DNA of 64,000 nt from Thermocrispum agreste DSM 44070 (GTDB taxonomy: Bacteria > Actinomycetota > Actinomycetes > Mycobacteriales > Pseudonocardiaceae), in the NCBI RefSeq assembly GCF_000427905.1, contig NZ_ATYX01000009.1, positions 172,532 to 236,531 on the forward strand, in the 5' to 3' direction. The number at the start of each line of letters is the position of its first letter. Positions within the stretch are counted from its first letter, which is position 1. Both the position numbers and the translations under genes were made by a program. Below are positions 53,669 to 62,992 of the stretch, in pieces. Below the pieces are notes generated by a model that worked only from the letters and a program-made list of their open reading frames with translations, ran no database searches and was not told the DNA's origin.

Positions 53669-54381
53669 CGTGGCGCCCCGGTGTGCAGCAGGTCGCGCTG
53701 CGCCACCAGTTCCAGCAGCGCGGTGACCACTTGCTCGATGTCGAGCTCGCTGGTGTCCAGGTGCACCGCATCGTCGGCCGGGCGCATCGGGTTGGTCGCC
53801 CGGGTGGCGTCCAGCCGGTCTCGGCGTTCGACCGCGGCCAGCACGGACTCCTGCTCCACCCGGCGGCCCGCGGCGCTGTCCTGGGCGGCCCGCCGCGCGG
53901 CACGCACCTGCGGGTCAGCCGTCAGGAACACCTTCAGCCCGGCGTCCGGCGCCACGACGGTGCCGATGTCCCGGCCTTCCACCACCATGCCGCCCGCCGC
54001 CTTCAGCCCCTCGGCGACCAGCGCACGCTGCATGGCGACCAAGTGCTCCCGCACGGCCGGCACCGCGGCGACCGCGGACACCGCGGACGTGACCTGCTCG
54101 CCACGGATCTCCGCGCTGACGTCCTCCTCCCCCAGCTTGACGAACGGCGCGCCCGGATCGGTGCCGACGACGACCTCGGCCTGCTCGGCCACCTTGGCCA
54201 CCGCATCCGCGTCGCCCACGTCCGTCCCGGAGCGCAGCACGGCGAGCGTGACGGCCCGGTACATCGCACCGGTGTCCAGGTATCCGGCGCCGAGTCGCTG
54301 CGCCAGCCGCCTGGCCACCGTGGTCTTCCCGGTGCCGGACGGGCCGTCCAACGCGACCACGCCGCGCAGCACTGCAGTCAC
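53665..54381 (-). CDS. cmk: cytidylate kinase
   Basis: 238 residues from GTG 54381 (GGAG upstream). ALDGPSGTGKTTVARRLA is the P-loop, YLDTGAMYRAVTLA and GRDIGTVVAPDAGLKVFLTA the CMP site, RRAAQD the lid. It phosphorylates CMP and dCMP. First gene of cmk-plsC-der. Confidence 0.95.
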   Translation of the reverse strand: MTAVLRGVVALDGPSGTGKTTVARRLAQRLGAGYLDTGAMYRAVTLAVLRSGTDVGDADAVAKVAEQAEVVVGTDPGAPFVKLGEEDVSAEIRGEQVTSAVSAVAAVPAVREHLVAMQRALVAEGLKAAGGMVVEGRDIGTVVAPDAGLKVFLTADPQVRAARRAAQDSAAGRRVEQESVLAAVERRDRLDATRATNPMRPADDAVHLDTSELDIEQVVTALLELVAQRDLLHTGAPR

Positions 54382-54468
54382 GGCCACTCCCTCACTCCTC
54401 GGCTGAACACCCGGTCGCTCATTCTGCCTGCTGCTGAGCTTGTCACGCGGCTGGGATACGTTAGGCGC

Positions 54469-54951
54469 GTGAACGTAGAAGTAACCCCGCTTCCCGGCAT
54501 CGGTGTGCGCAAGGACTTCGCGATCCGGGCAGGCAAACGCATCGGCGTGATCAACCATCGGGACGGCGACGTCGAGTTGATCGTGTCCCGCACCGACGAC
54601 CCGGATGCGTGCATCGCCTCGGTGCCGCTGACCACCGACGAGGCGGCGACGCTCGGCAACCTGCTCGGCGCCCCGCAGCTGGTGGCACAGCTCACCGAGG
54701 AGCATCGCGACGTTCCCGGCATCATGACCAAGCAGCTGCCGATTCCGGAGGGTTCACCCTTCGACGGACGCACACTGGGGGACACCGAAATGCGAACGCG
54801 AACCAAAGTGTCGATCGTCGCCGTCATGCGCGCCGGGCAGGTCCTGCCGTCACCCGGTCCCGAGCTCACCTTCACCGCAGGTGACCTGCTGGTCTGCGTG
54901 GGCACCGCCGAGGGCCTGGCCGCCGCTGCGAAGCTGTTGCAGAAGGGCTGA
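54469..54951 (+). CDS. regulatory subunit of a cation/proton antiporter (KhtT-like, TrkA-C domain)
   Basis: 160 residues from GTG 54469. The N-terminal half is a small beta domain (VTPLPGIGVRKDF), and the C-terminal half a TrkA-C/RCK-C domain (LGDTEMRTRTKVSIVAVMRA to GDLLVCVGTAEGLAAA). In Bacillus the like-named KhtT controls KhtU and senses c-di-AMP; ligand binding here is an inference. TACGTT six bases before the start suggests a leaderless message. The antiporter follows after three bases. Confidence 0.85.
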   Translation: MNVEVTPLPGIGVRKDFAIRAGKRIGVINHRDGDVELIVSRTDDPDACIASVPLTTDEAATLGNLLGAPQLVAQLTEEHRDVPGIMTKQLPIPEGSPFDGRTLGDTEMRTRTKVSIVAVMRAGQVLPSPGPELTFTAGDLLVCVGTAEGLAAAAKLLQKG

Positions 54952-54954
54952 TCC

Positions 54955-56133
54955 GTGGCGAGCACCGCACTTGAGTTGATCCAGCTCGGTGCCGTCTTCT
55001 TCGGATTGGGATTGCTGGGGAGGCTGGCGCAGCGCATCGGGATGTCGCCCATCCCGCTCTACCTGGTCGGTGGCCTGTTCTTCGGGCACGGCGGCGTCGT
55101 CGAACTGCACATCGATTCGTTCGCCGAACTCGCGGCGGAGATCGGCGTCGTCCTGCTGCTGCTCATGCTCGGCCTGGAGTACACCGCGGCCGAACTGGTC
55201 ACCGGCCTGAAGCGGTCGTGGGTGGCAGGCTCGATCGATCTGGTGCTCAACGCATTGCCCGGCGCCCTGGTCGCGCTCATGCTGGGCTGGGGCCCGGTCG
55301 GCGCGCTGGTCATGGCGGGCGTCACCTACATCTCCTCGTCGGGCATCATCGCCAAGATCCTCAGCGACCTGGGCCGCATGGGTAACCGGGAAACACCGGT
55401 GGTGCTGGCCATCCTGGTGCTCGAGGACCTGGTCATGGCCCTGTACCTGCCGATCCTCACCGCCGTGCTCGGCGGCGTCAGCCTGATCGCCGGGCTGACC
55501 ACCGTCGGCATTTCGCTGCTGGTGGTCTCCGCGGTGCTGCTGGTGGCGGTGAAGTTCGGCCGCGTCGTCTCGGCCGTGCTCTACTCCGAGGACCGCGAGA
55601 TCTTCCTGCTCAAGCTGCTGGGGTCGGCGCTGCTGGTCGCCGGTATCGCGGCCGCGCTGCAGGTGTCCGCCGCGGTCGGCGCCTTCCTGTTGGGCATCGC
55701 GGTCGCAGGCCCGGCCGCGCACAGCGCCACGCGCATCCTCGAGCCGCTGCGCGACCTGTTCGCGGCGCTCTTCTTCGTCGCGTTCGGGCTGAACACCGAC
55801 CCGGCCGACATCCCGCCGGTGCTGGTCTACGGGCTCATCCTGGCGGTGGTGACCACGGGCACCAAGGTGGCGACCGGGTGGTTCGCCGGCGCCAGGAGCG
55901 GCATCGGACGCAAAGGCCGGATCCGTGCCGGGGCCGCACTCGTCGCTCGTGGTGAGTTCTCCATCGTCATCGGGGGCCTGGCGGTCTCCTCCGGCGCGGC
56001 GCCTCCGCAGCTGGCCGCGCTGGCCACGACCTACGTGCTGTTGATGGCGATCCTGGGACCGATCATGGCGCGGGTCGCCGAGCCGGTGGCGGACCGGGTA
56101 ACGCGGGTGAAGACCGCCCCGTCGGCGGCATAG
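54955..56133 (+). CDS. CPA2-family cation/proton antiporter (KhtU-like)
   Basis: 392 residues, about twelve spans. GMSPIPLYLVGGLFFG, LLLLMLGLEYTAAEL and VTYISSSGIIAKILSDLG are CPA2 marks; LILEDLVMAL-like ILVLEDLVMALYLP carries the usual Glu-Asp. It would exchange potassium for protons. No RCK-N domain is attached; the regulatory part is the separate gene just upstream. Confidence 0.88.
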   Translation: MASTALELIQLGAVFFGLGLLGRLAQRIGMSPIPLYLVGGLFFGHGGVVELHIDSFAELAAEIGVVLLLLMLGLEYTAAELVTGLKRSWVAGSIDLVLNALPGALVALMLGWGPVGALVMAGVTYISSSGIIAKILSDLGRMGNRETPVVLAILVLEDLVMALYLPILTAVLGGVSLIAGLTTVGISLLVVSAVLLVAVKFGRVVSAVLYSEDREIFLLKLLGSALLVAGIAAALQVSAAVGAFLLGIAVAGPAAHSATRILEPLRDLFAALFFVAFGLNTDPADIPPVLVYGLILAVVTTGTKVATGWFAGARSGIGRKGRIRAGAALVARGEFSIVIGGLAVSSGAAPPQLAALATTYVLLMAILGPIMARVAEPVADRVTRVKTAPSAA

Positions 56134-56217
56134 CGCACCGCCTGCCGCACCGCCCGGTTCCGGACGCAGTCGCCCGGTTACGCACGCAGTCCGACGCGCC
56201 GTTCGGCGGGCGGGCCG

Positions 56218-56961
56218 TCACTGCTCCAGCACGGTGTGCAGGGAGGAGATCTCCTGCGGAGTCAGCTCGCGCATCGTGCCCGGCTTGAGGTCACCGAGCC
56301 GGATGTCGGCGATGGCGGTGCGCACCAGCCTGCGCACCGGGTGCCCGACCGCGGCGAACATCCGGCGGACGATCCGGTTGCGGCCCTCGTGCAGCACGAC
56401 CTCCACGAGGGTCCGCCCGGGCAGCTTCTGGATCTCCTTGTAGCCGTCGACGGCGACCGGGCCGTCGTCCAGCTCGATCCCGGCGCGCAACCTCTTGCCG
56501 AGGCTGCGCGGCACCGCGCCGTCGACCTCCGCCAGGTAGGTCTTGAGCACGTGGAACGACGGGTGCATCAGCCGGTGCGCCAGCTCGCCGTCGTTGGTCA
56601 GCAGCAGCAGGCCCTCGGTGTCGGCGTCCAGCCTGCCGACATGGAACAGCCGCTCGGGCCGGTCCCGCACGAAGTCACCGACGCACTTCCTGCCGCGCTG
56701 GTCCCGCATGGTGGTGTGCACGCCCACCGGCTTGTTCAACGCCAGGTAGACCATGCCCGAGCGCACTTCGATGCGCCGCCCGTCGACCTTGATCACCGCC
56801 CGTTCCGGATCTACACGGCGGCCTTGCTCGCGCACGACCTCGCCGTCCACGCTGACCCGGCCCTGCGCGATGAGTTCCTCGGCTCCCCGGCGGGAAGCGA
56901 CTCCGGCGCGTGCGAGCACCTTCTGCAAGCGGACACCCTCGACGTTCTGCTTGTCGGACAT
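56218..56961 (-). CDS. rluB: 23S rRNA pseudouridine synthase RluB-type
   Basis: 247 residues from ATG 56961. An S4 RNA-binding domain (RLQKVLARAGVASRRGAEEL) and the RsuA/RluB catalytic domain with the Asp in GRLDADTEGLLLLTNDG. It makes a pseudouridine in the large ribosomal RNA (E. coli RluB position 2605). It follows scpB as in most actinobacteria. Confidence 0.92.
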   Translation of the reverse strand: MSDKQNVEGVRLQKVLARAGVASRRGAEELIAQGRVSVDGEVVREQGRRVDPERAVIKVDGRRIEVRSGMVYLALNKPVGVHTTMRDQRGRKCVGDFVRDRPERLFHVGRLDADTEGLLLLTNDGELAHRLMHPSFHVLKTYLAEVDGAVPRSLGKRLRAGIELDDGPVAVDGYKEIQKLPGRTLVEVVLHEGRNRIVRRMFAAVGHPVRRLVRTAIADIRLGDLKPGTMRELTPQEISSLHTVLEQ

Positions 56962-57067
56962 GCTCGCTCTCAGTGACCTCTGCGCTTCGGTGACTCGACG
57001 TCCCCGGCTCGGCACCCCCGCGCGCGGCGACGGCTCGAGCCAGGACTTGCTGGGACCGTCTCCGACG

Positions 57068-57928
57068 TTACAGCCGGTCCAGATCGTCGATGGAATCGAC
57101 CTCGGGCAGCAGTGGCGCGATCGGCGGCAGGTCGTCGAGCGAACTCAACCCGAGGCGTTCCAGGAACAGCTCCGTGGTCTCGTACAGCGTCCCACCGGTC
57201 TCCGGGTCGGTACCTGCTTCCGCGATCAGGCCGCGGGCGAGCAGCGTCCGGATCACCCCGTCGACGTTCACGCCGCGCACCGCAGCGACCCGTGCCCTGG
57301 TCACCGGCTGCCGGTAGGCGATGACGGCCAGCGTCTCCAAAGCCGCCCGGGTGAGTTTCGACCGCTGCCCGTCCAGCAGCAGCTTCTCCACGTACGGCGC
57401 GTAGATGTCCCGGGTGTACATGCGCCAGCCCTCGCCGACCCGGCGGAGATCGATGCCGCTGCGGCGGTCCTGCAGGTCGTTGGCCATGGTGCGCAGCGCT
57501 TCGGTCACCCGGTCCACCGGCTGCTCCACCGCGGCCGCGAGCGTCTGCTCGCTGACCGGTGCGTCCACCACCAGCAGCAGGGCCTCCAGGGCGGCCATCA
57601 ACGCCTCGTCGGAACTCAGGTCCGGCAGCGCGTCCTTGTTCGCCATCGCCACCGGATCGGGCTGTTCGCCGCCGGTACCTGCGGACTCGGAATCCGTCTC
57701 GGCCTGCTCACCCCGGGGGTCGTGCGCTGCCGCAACTTCGGCCTGGCCGTCGGCCGCCTCCGGCGTGCTCCCCGCCCGCGGCTCCGTGCCCGCAGCGCTC
57801 GCGACAGGCTCCGCCTGCTGCGTGGAGTGCTCCCGAGCCTCCTGGCCGGCCACCGCCGCCGGCCCGGACCTTCCCAGCCGGAAGTCCGCGCCGGACTCGT
57901 ACGGCCCGCCGGCCGCGGTCCCGCTCAC
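57068..57928 (-). CDS. scpB: segregation and condensation protein B
   Basis: 286 residues from GTG 57928, which overlaps the scpA stop (GTGA). The first 90 are a low-complexity Ala/Glu/Gly arm; the ScpB double winged helix starts near LSSDEALMAALEALLLV and includes LAVIAYRQPVTRARVAAVRG. ScpB binds ScpA and SMC in the condensin complex. The arm could be non-coding if ATG 57646 is used, but the overlap argues for the longer form. Confidence 0.9.
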   Translation of the reverse strand: MSGTAAGGPYESGADFRLGRSGPAAVAGQEAREHSTQQAEPVASAAGTEPRAGSTPEAADGQAEVAAAHDPRGEQAETDSESAGTGGEQPDPVAMANKDALPDLSSDEALMAALEALLLVVDAPVSEQTLAAAVEQPVDRVTEALRTMANDLQDRRSGIDLRRVGEGWRMYTRDIYAPYVEKLLLDGQRSKLTRAALETLAVIAYRQPVTRARVAAVRGVNVDGVIRTLLARGLIAEAGTDPETGGTLYETTELFLERLGLSSLDDLPPIAPLLPEVDSIDDLDRL

Positions 57929-58800
57929 CCGTAGTCCTCCTCTTCGGTACTGGCCAGATCCGCTTCGGACGCCGCCTTGGCCTCGTCCACCGTGCCGCCG
58001 GTCCACCGCACCCGCAACTCACCGAGCGGCTCGGGCTGGTCGAACTTCACCACCGTCTCCCGGTACAGCTCCAGCAGGGCCAGAAACCGCCCGACCACCA
58101 GCATGGTGTTCTCGCAGTCGGCGACCAGTTCGGCGAACGTGGCTTCCTTCCGCTCGGCCAGCCGCACCCGCAGCACCGCCGCCTGCTCCCGCACCGACAC
58201 CCTCGTGGTGTGCAGGTGGTCCAGCGACACCGTGGGCGGCGGCTTCGGCCGGAAGACCGCGGCGGCGATCTCCGCGAACGCCTTGGCGTCCACCCCGAGC
58301 ATCACCTCGGGCAGCAGGTCGTTGTACCGCTCCTCCAGCGACACCGACCGCGGATAGCGCCGCAACGCCCCCGCCTCCAGCTCGGCGAAGAGTGCGGCGA
58401 CCTGCTTGTACGCCCGATACTGCAGTACCCGGGCGAACAACAGGTCACGGGCCTCCAGCAGGGCCAGGTCCTCCTCGTCCTCCACCTCGCCGGACGGCAG
58501 CAGGCGGGCGGCTTTGAGGTCCAGCAGCGTCGCGGCGACGACCAGGAACTGGGTGGTCTCGTCCAGGTCCCAGGCCGGCCCGAGCTGGCGGATGTGCGCG
58601 ATGAAGTCGTCGGTCACCTGGCTCAGCGCGACCTCGGTGACGTCCAGTTCGTGCTGCGAGATCAGCTGCAGCAGCAGGTCGAACGGCCCCTCGAAGTTGT
58701 CGAGGCGCACCCGGAACCTCGGCCGCCCCTCCGGCTGGTCGCCGGGCCGGTCCGCGGTGTCCGACGCCGGGCCGGAGGTGTCGTCGGCGGCCACGATCAC
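57925..58800 (-). CDS. scpA: segregation and condensation protein A
   Basis: 291 residues from GTG 58800. RVRLDNFEGPFDLLLQLISQ is the ScpA opening; ATLLDLKAARLLP and the C-terminal winged helix (FAELVADCENTMLVVGRFLA) follow. It is the kleisin bridging the SMC dimer. Overlaps on both sides indicate one operon parA-58797 gene-scpA-scpB. Confidence 0.93.
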   Translation of the reverse strand: MIVAADDTSGPASDTADRPGDQPEGRPRFRVRLDNFEGPFDLLLQLISQHELDVTEVALSQVTDDFIAHIRQLGPAWDLDETTQFLVVAATLLDLKAARLLPSGEVEDEEDLALLEARDLLFARVLQYRAYKQVAALFAELEAGALRRYPRSVSLEERYNDLLPEVMLGVDAKAFAEIAAAVFRPKPPPTVSLDHLHTTRVSVREQAAVLRVRLAERKEATFAELVADCENTMLVVGRFLALLELYRETVVKFDQPEPLGELRVRWTGGTVDEAKAASEADLASTEEEDYG

Positions 58801-59186
58801 GCCACCGTCTCCTTGGTGCCGCCTTCCTCGGCCCGGCGGGCCGCCTCGGCCTCCTCCTCGCCGTCACTGCGCAGCCTGCGCACCAGCACCGAGTCGCGCC
58901 CGGCCACCTCGAGGTCGGCCAGCATCACCGCGACCGCCTCGCGCACCAGACGTCCGCGGTCGACCCGCAGGTCGTGCTCGGCACGCAAGGTCAGCCGGGC
59001 CTGCTCGAGCGCGAGCAGTTCCTGCTGCGACAGGTACACCGTGATCTTGGTGTCGTGCTTGACCCGGGGTGACCCTCGCCGCGGCACACGTGGCTTGGAC
59101 CCGCTGCTGCCGTCGGTGCCGGCGATGTCGGTCGTTTTGCGGAAGAAGAGCTCGGACGCTCCGGGCAGCCGTGCCCGACGACTCAC
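58797..59186 (-). CDS. conserved actinobacterial protein between parA and scpA
   Basis: 129 residues from GTG 59186. Basic N-terminus, then KITVYLSQQELLALEQARLTL and RLVREAVAVMLADLE, a pattern like a ribbon-helix-helix protein with a longer second helix, and an acidic tail. GTGA overlaps join it to parA and scpA. Its constant place suggests work in chromosome segregation, perhaps as a DNA-binding partner of the ParA-like ATPase; no function is proven to my knowledge. Confidence 0.75.
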   Translation of the reverse strand: MSRRARLPGASELFFRKTTDIAGTDGSSGSKPRVPRRGSPRVKHDTKITVYLSQQELLALEQARLTLRAEHDLRVDRGRLVREAVAVMLADLEVAGRDSVLVRRLRSDGEEEAEAARRAEEGGTKETVA

Positions 59187-60106
59187 CGCGCGATCACCTC
59201 GCGAGCCAGCTGCCGGTACGCCTCCGCCCCCGCGGACTTCGGCGCCCAGCTGGTGATCGGTTCGCCTGCCACGGTCGTCTCCGGGAAGCGGACGGTGCGG
59301 TTGATCACCGTGTCGAAGACCTTGTCGCCGAACGCCTCGACCACGCGCGCCATCACTTCCTTGGAGTGCAGCGTGCGCGGGTCGAACATGGTGGCCAGAA
59401 TCCCGGTGATCTCCAGCTGCGGGTTCAGCCGCTCACGCACCTTCTCGATGGTGTCCATCAGCAGCGCGACCCCGCGCAGGCTGAAGAACTCGCACTCCAG
59501 CGGGATGATGATGCCGTGCGCCGCGGTCAGCGCGTTCACCGTCAGCAACCCCAGCGACGGCTGGCAGTCGATGAGGATGTAGTCGTAGTCGGCGAGCACC
59601 GGCTTGAGCACCCGCAGCAGGCTGTGCTCCCTGCCCACCTCGGCGACCAGCTGCACCTCGGCCGCCGACAGGTCGATGTTGCTGGGCAGCAGGTCGCAGT
59701 TCTCCACGCCGGTCGGCCGCAGCACGTCGCGAACGTCGCAGGAGTCCTCCATGATCGCGTTGTAGATGGTCCGCTCGAGCTCGTGCGGCTGCACACCCAA
59801 GCCGACCGACAGTGCACCCTGCGGGTCGAAGTCGACCAGCAGCACCTTGCGCCCGTACTCGGCCAGTGATGCGCCGAGGTTGATCGTCGAGGTCGTCTTG
59901 CCGACGCCGCCCTTCTGGTTGCACATCGCCAGCACGCGTGCCGGCCCGTGTTCCTTCACCGGTGGCGGGACCGGGATCTCCCGCACCGGACGCCCGGTTG
60001 GGCCCACGCGTGACTCCGTTCCGTTCGTGTTCGTGTCGACGTCGTCGATCTCGTCGGCGCCTGGACTCTTGGTCGCCGGAATCGTCAGTGGCTCGAATGT
60101 CGACAT
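59183..60106 (-). CDS. ParA/Soj-family ATPase
   Basis: 307 residues from ATG 60106. Walker A MCNQKGGVGKTTSTINLGAS with the deviant Lys, Walker A' VLLVDFDPQGALSVGLG, and ILIDCQPSLGLLTVNAL. A 60-residue hydrophilic N-terminus precedes. This is the second ParA-type ATPase common in actinobacteria next to scpAB, not the parAB pair at the origin; it has no parB beside it. Confidence 0.9.
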   Translation of the reverse strand: MSTFEPLTIPATKSPGADEIDDVDTNTNGTESRVGPTGRPVREIPVPPPVKEHGPARVLAMCNQKGGVGKTTSTINLGASLAEYGRKVLLVDFDPQGALSVGLGVQPHELERTIYNAIMEDSCDVRDVLRPTGVENCDLLPSNIDLSAAEVQLVAEVGREHSLLRVLKPVLADYDYILIDCQPSLGLLTVNALTAAHGIIIPLECEFFSLRGVALLMDTIEKVRERLNPQLEITGILATMFDPRTLHSKEVMARVVEAFGDKVFDTVINRTVRFPETTVAGEPITSWAPKSAGAEAYRQLAREVIAR

Positions 60107-60228
60107 AGCGAGAAGACTCCTTGGCGAGGCTGCTGTCGGAAGACTAAGCACCCGGCACGGCAGCCGACAAAGCGGCTCGCCGGAGTCGGCCACGATTCCT
60201 CGCCGAATCCCCGCGCTTTCCGTCCCGT

Positions 60229-60762
60229 TCACCGGAAGCGGCGGCGTATCACCAGCACGGCCGAATCCACCTGGGGCGGCGGACGGAACGCCTTCCGCGG
60301 CACCGTCCTGCCGATCTCCGTCCGCCAACGCGGCGGGACACGCGCCGGATCGGAGAACCGGCGCGCCGCCGCGCGTTGCAGCACCAGATCCGCGGCGACC
60401 ATGCCCGACGGAGTCTTGAGCAGTTTGCGCACCAGGTCGCTGGTGATCGAATACGGCGGGTTCGCCACGACACGGAACGGCCGGCGCGGCAGCACCAGCT
60501 CACGGGCGTCGATCCGCAGCACGGTCACCGGCTGGCCGGCGAAGCGCTCCTGGAGTACGTCGGCCCGCCCAGGATGGGGTTCGATCGCCAGCACGCGGGC
60601 CCCGGCAGCGACCAGGTGCCTGGTCAGGGCACCGGTACCAGCCCCGATGTCCAGCACGTACTGCCCGGGGCGCACGTTCGCGTCAGCGACGACCTTCGCT
60701 GCCCATTCGTCGACAAGCGGATGCCAGCCCCACGCCCGGCGCGATCGCCGAGCGCCGGACAC
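60229..60762 (-). CDS. Erm(37)-like 23S rRNA adenine N6-methyltransferase
   Basis: 177 residues. RRSRRAWGWHPLVDEWAAKV, LDIGAGTGALTRHLVAAGAR (SAM motif I) and RVVANPPYSITSDLV (catalytic NPPY) match the short Erm of mycobacteria, which likewise lacks the C-terminal helical domain of longer Erm proteins. Such enzymes methylate A2058 or its neighbours and lower binding of macrolides, lincosamides and streptogramins. GTG 60762 is forced by an in-frame stop just upstream. A WhiB7-style promoter lies at 60795-60832. Confidence 0.82.
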   Translation of the reverse strand: MSGARRSRRAWGWHPLVDEWAAKVVADANVRPGQYVLDIGAGTGALTRHLVAAGARVLAIEPHPGRADVLQERFAGQPVTVLRIDARELVLPRRPFRVVANPPYSITSDLVRKLLKTPSGMVAADLVLQRAAARRFSDPARVPPRWRTEIGRTVPRKAFRPPPQVDSAVLVIRRRFR

Positions 60763-60794
60763 GGCGCACCATCACCAAGTACGGCATGGCCCAG

Positions 60795-60832
60795 ACGTTA
60801 TTGATCACCGCCGCCGGAGTCCAATGATTTTT
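60795..60832 (-). promoter_or_regulatory. WhiB7-style promoter of the erm-like gene
   Basis: On the minus strand AAAAATCA, directly followed by TTGGAC, 18 bases, then TAACGT. An AT-rich block set against the -35 box is the known mark of WhiB7-controlled resistance genes. Confidence 0.5.
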
Positions 60833-60948
60833 CCGGCGGTGCTGAGCCGCAGTGGACAGGTGCGGCCGATCCGGCTGTCGTCGGCAGCAGACAGTCGCCG
60901 GGGCGGCGTTCGGATCACGGGCCGGCATTCGGCTCACGGGGGGCCGGG

Positions 60949-61959
60949 TCATTCGTCGGCGGCGTAGCGGACCCCTACCTGCGCGCGGGCGTCGTCCATC
61001 AGCCGCATGATCGCCAGCGTGTCGTCCAGCGGCACCAGCGGGCTTTCCGTCAGCCCCTGCCGCAGGCAGCGCTCGACCTCGGCGATCTCCGGCCCGTAGC
61101 CGTTGCCGACGATCGGCTGCAGGATCTCCTCGCTGGTGATGGTCCGGCCCTCGGCCTGTTCGAGGATCAGCCGCTCGGGACGGTAGAACGGGCGCTCGAG
61201 GGTCACCGAGCCCTTGGTGCCGACCACCACGCCACGCTGCGGTGTCGCCGCGACGGTGGTGCAGGAGACGTGGGCGAACCGGTCGTCGTCGTACTCCCAC
61301 TGCATCGCCATCGTCTGATCCGCACCGGTCGGGGACAACGTCCCGGTCGCCCGGACCCGGGCGGGCTCGCCGAGGAAGATCCAGGCGAACGTCACCGCGT
61401 AGACGCCCAGGTCCAGCAGGGCGCCGCCGCCGAGGTGCAGGTCGTATAGCCGGTGTGCCGGGTCAAACGGGAACAGCAGGCCGTTGTCCACCGTGACGCT
61501 GCGCAACTCGCCGATGCGGCCGTCGGCCACCAGCTGCACCGCGGTGCGGACCAGGCCGTTGGTGCGCATCCACATGGCTTCCATGCAGAACAAGCCCCGG
61601 CTGCGGGCCGCATCGATCACCTCGGCGGCCTGCCGGGCGTTGAGCGTGAAGGCCTTCTCCACCAGCGCCGGTTTGCCGGCGGCGAAGGTCTGCAGCGCCT
61701 GCTCGTAGTGCTGGCCGTGGGTCGTGGCGATGTAGACGACGTCGACGTCGTCGTCCGCCAGCAGATCGGCGTACGAACCGTATGAGCGGCTCGCGCCGTA
61801 TGCGGCGGCGAAGTCACGCGCCCGGTCGGCGTCTCGCGCGGCAACCGCCACCAGCTCGTTGCCCTTGGTCACACGCAGATCCGTGGCGAACTTCCCGGCC
61901 ATGCGGCCTGCACCGAGAATCCCCCAGCGGACCGGGCGGTCAGGATCGATTGCACTCAC
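60949..61959 (-). CDS. Gfo/Idh/MocA-family oxidoreductase
   Basis: 336 residues. WGILGAGRMAGKFATDLRV is the NAD(P) motif and EKAFTLNARQA holds the usual E-K-P-like pair with Ala for Pro. The C-terminal half is the substrate sheet (LYDLHLGGGALLDLGVYAV). The layout is that of dihydrodiol/xylose dehydrogenase-like members; substrate unknown. It separates erm and xerD and is probably a local insertion in the core order. Confidence 0.88.
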   Translation of the reverse strand: MSAIDPDRPVRWGILGAGRMAGKFATDLRVTKGNELVAVAARDADRARDFAAAYGASRSYGSYADLLADDDVDVVYIATTHGQHYEQALQTFAAGKPALVEKAFTLNARQAAEVIDAARSRGLFCMEAMWMRTNGLVRTAVQLVADGRIGELRSVTVDNGLLFPFDPAHRLYDLHLGGGALLDLGVYAVTFAWIFLGEPARVRATGTLSPTGADQTMAMQWEYDDDRFAHVSCTTVAATPQRGVVVGTKGSVTLERPFYRPERLILEQAEGRTITSEEILQPIVGNGYGPEIAEVERCLRQGLTESPLVPLDDTLAIMRLMDDARAQVGVRYAADE

Positions 61960-61977
61960 CTGTCGAACTATGCCGCA

Positions 61978-62913
61978 CTATGCCCTGGCGCGCGGGTGAG
62001 CCGTGGCATACACCTCGCGCAGCGTGTTGACCGTCACTAGCGTGTAGACCTGCGTGGTGGTGACCGACGCGTGACCGAGCAGTTCCTGGACCACCCGCAC
62101 GTCCGCGCCTCCTTCGAGCAGATGAGTGGCGAACGAATGCCGCAGCGTGTGCGGGGAGACGCCGCCGGTGATGCCCGCTCGTTCGGCGGCGCCCTTGAGC
62201 ACGTGCCACGCCCCCTGCCGGGACAGGCGGCCACCGCGGGTGTTGAGGAACAGAGCCGGGGTCGCCGACGCGCGTTTCGTCCGGGCGATCAGCGCCGGGC
62301 GGGCCCGCACCAGGTACGCGTCGATCGCCGCCAGAGCGGGCCTGCCGACGGGCACCAGACGCTGTCTGCCGCCCTTGCCGTCGAGCAGCACCGTCCGCTG
62401 TTCGATGTCGACGTCGTCGACATCGAGCCCGACGGCCTCGGAGATCCGCGCCCCCGTGGAGTACAGCAGCTCCAGCAGCGCACGATCGCGCAGCGCCAGC
62501 GCGTCGCCGTCGCCCGGGACCTCCAGCAACCGCAGCACGTCGTCCACCGGCAACGCCTTGGGCAGCCGTCGTGGTGGTGCGGGCGGCTTCACCTCCCGCG
62601 CCACGTCACGCGGCACCAGGCCTTCCCGAACCGCGAACCGGTGCAGGCCACGGACGGCCACCAACGCCCGCCCCGCCGACGAAGCCGCGAGCGGGGGAAA
62701 ATCTTCCGTGCCTTCCCGCAAGGCGACCAGGAACGCGGTGATGTCCTCGGCGTCGACCTCGGCAAGATCGGTCCGGCCGCGCGCCTGCAGATGAGCGTGG
62801 TACCGGCGCAGATCCCTGGCGTAGCTGTCCACCGTGTTGCGGGCCATCCCGCGTTCCACCACCAGGTGATCCACGAACGCCCGGATGACCCGGTCCGGCC
62901 GGGTGCCGCTCAT
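61978..62913 (-). CDS. xerD: site-specific tyrosine recombinase XerD
   Basis: 311 residues from ATG 62913. N-terminal SAM-like domain ([20 protein letters not shown]); catalytic set R in [11 protein letters not shown] in [11 protein letters not shown]-x2-R in [16 protein letters not shown] in [14 protein letters not shown] with the nucleophile Tyr. With XerC it resolves chromosome dimers at dif. Its core location argues against a mobile integrase. Confidence 0.93.
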   Translation of the reverse strand: MSGTRPDRVIRAFVDHLVVERGMARNTVDSYARDLRRYHAHLQARGRTDLAEVDAEDITAFLVALREGTEDFPPLAASSAGRALVAVRGLHRFAVREGLVPRDVAREVKPPAPPRRLPKALPVDDVLRLLEVPGDGDALALRDRALLELLYSTGARISEAVGLDVDDVDIEQRTVLLDGKGGRQRLVPVGRPALAAIDAYLVRARPALIARTKRASATPALFLNTRGGRLSRQGAWHVLKGAAERAGITGGVSPHTLRHSFATHLLEGGADVRVVQELLGHASVTTTQVYTLVTVNTLREVYATAHPRARA

Positions 62914-62992
62914 GGCCTTGCACGATAGCCGGACGGCCGGACGATCCCGGGCAGGCACGCCCCGGGCGCCTGGGCGAACGCGGGTCGATCGG

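Noticed and set aside
61978-62913. Tyrosine recombinase as a sign of an integrated element
   Set aside because: Length, motifs and place between the NUDIX gene and the segregation genes identify the housekeeping XerD.
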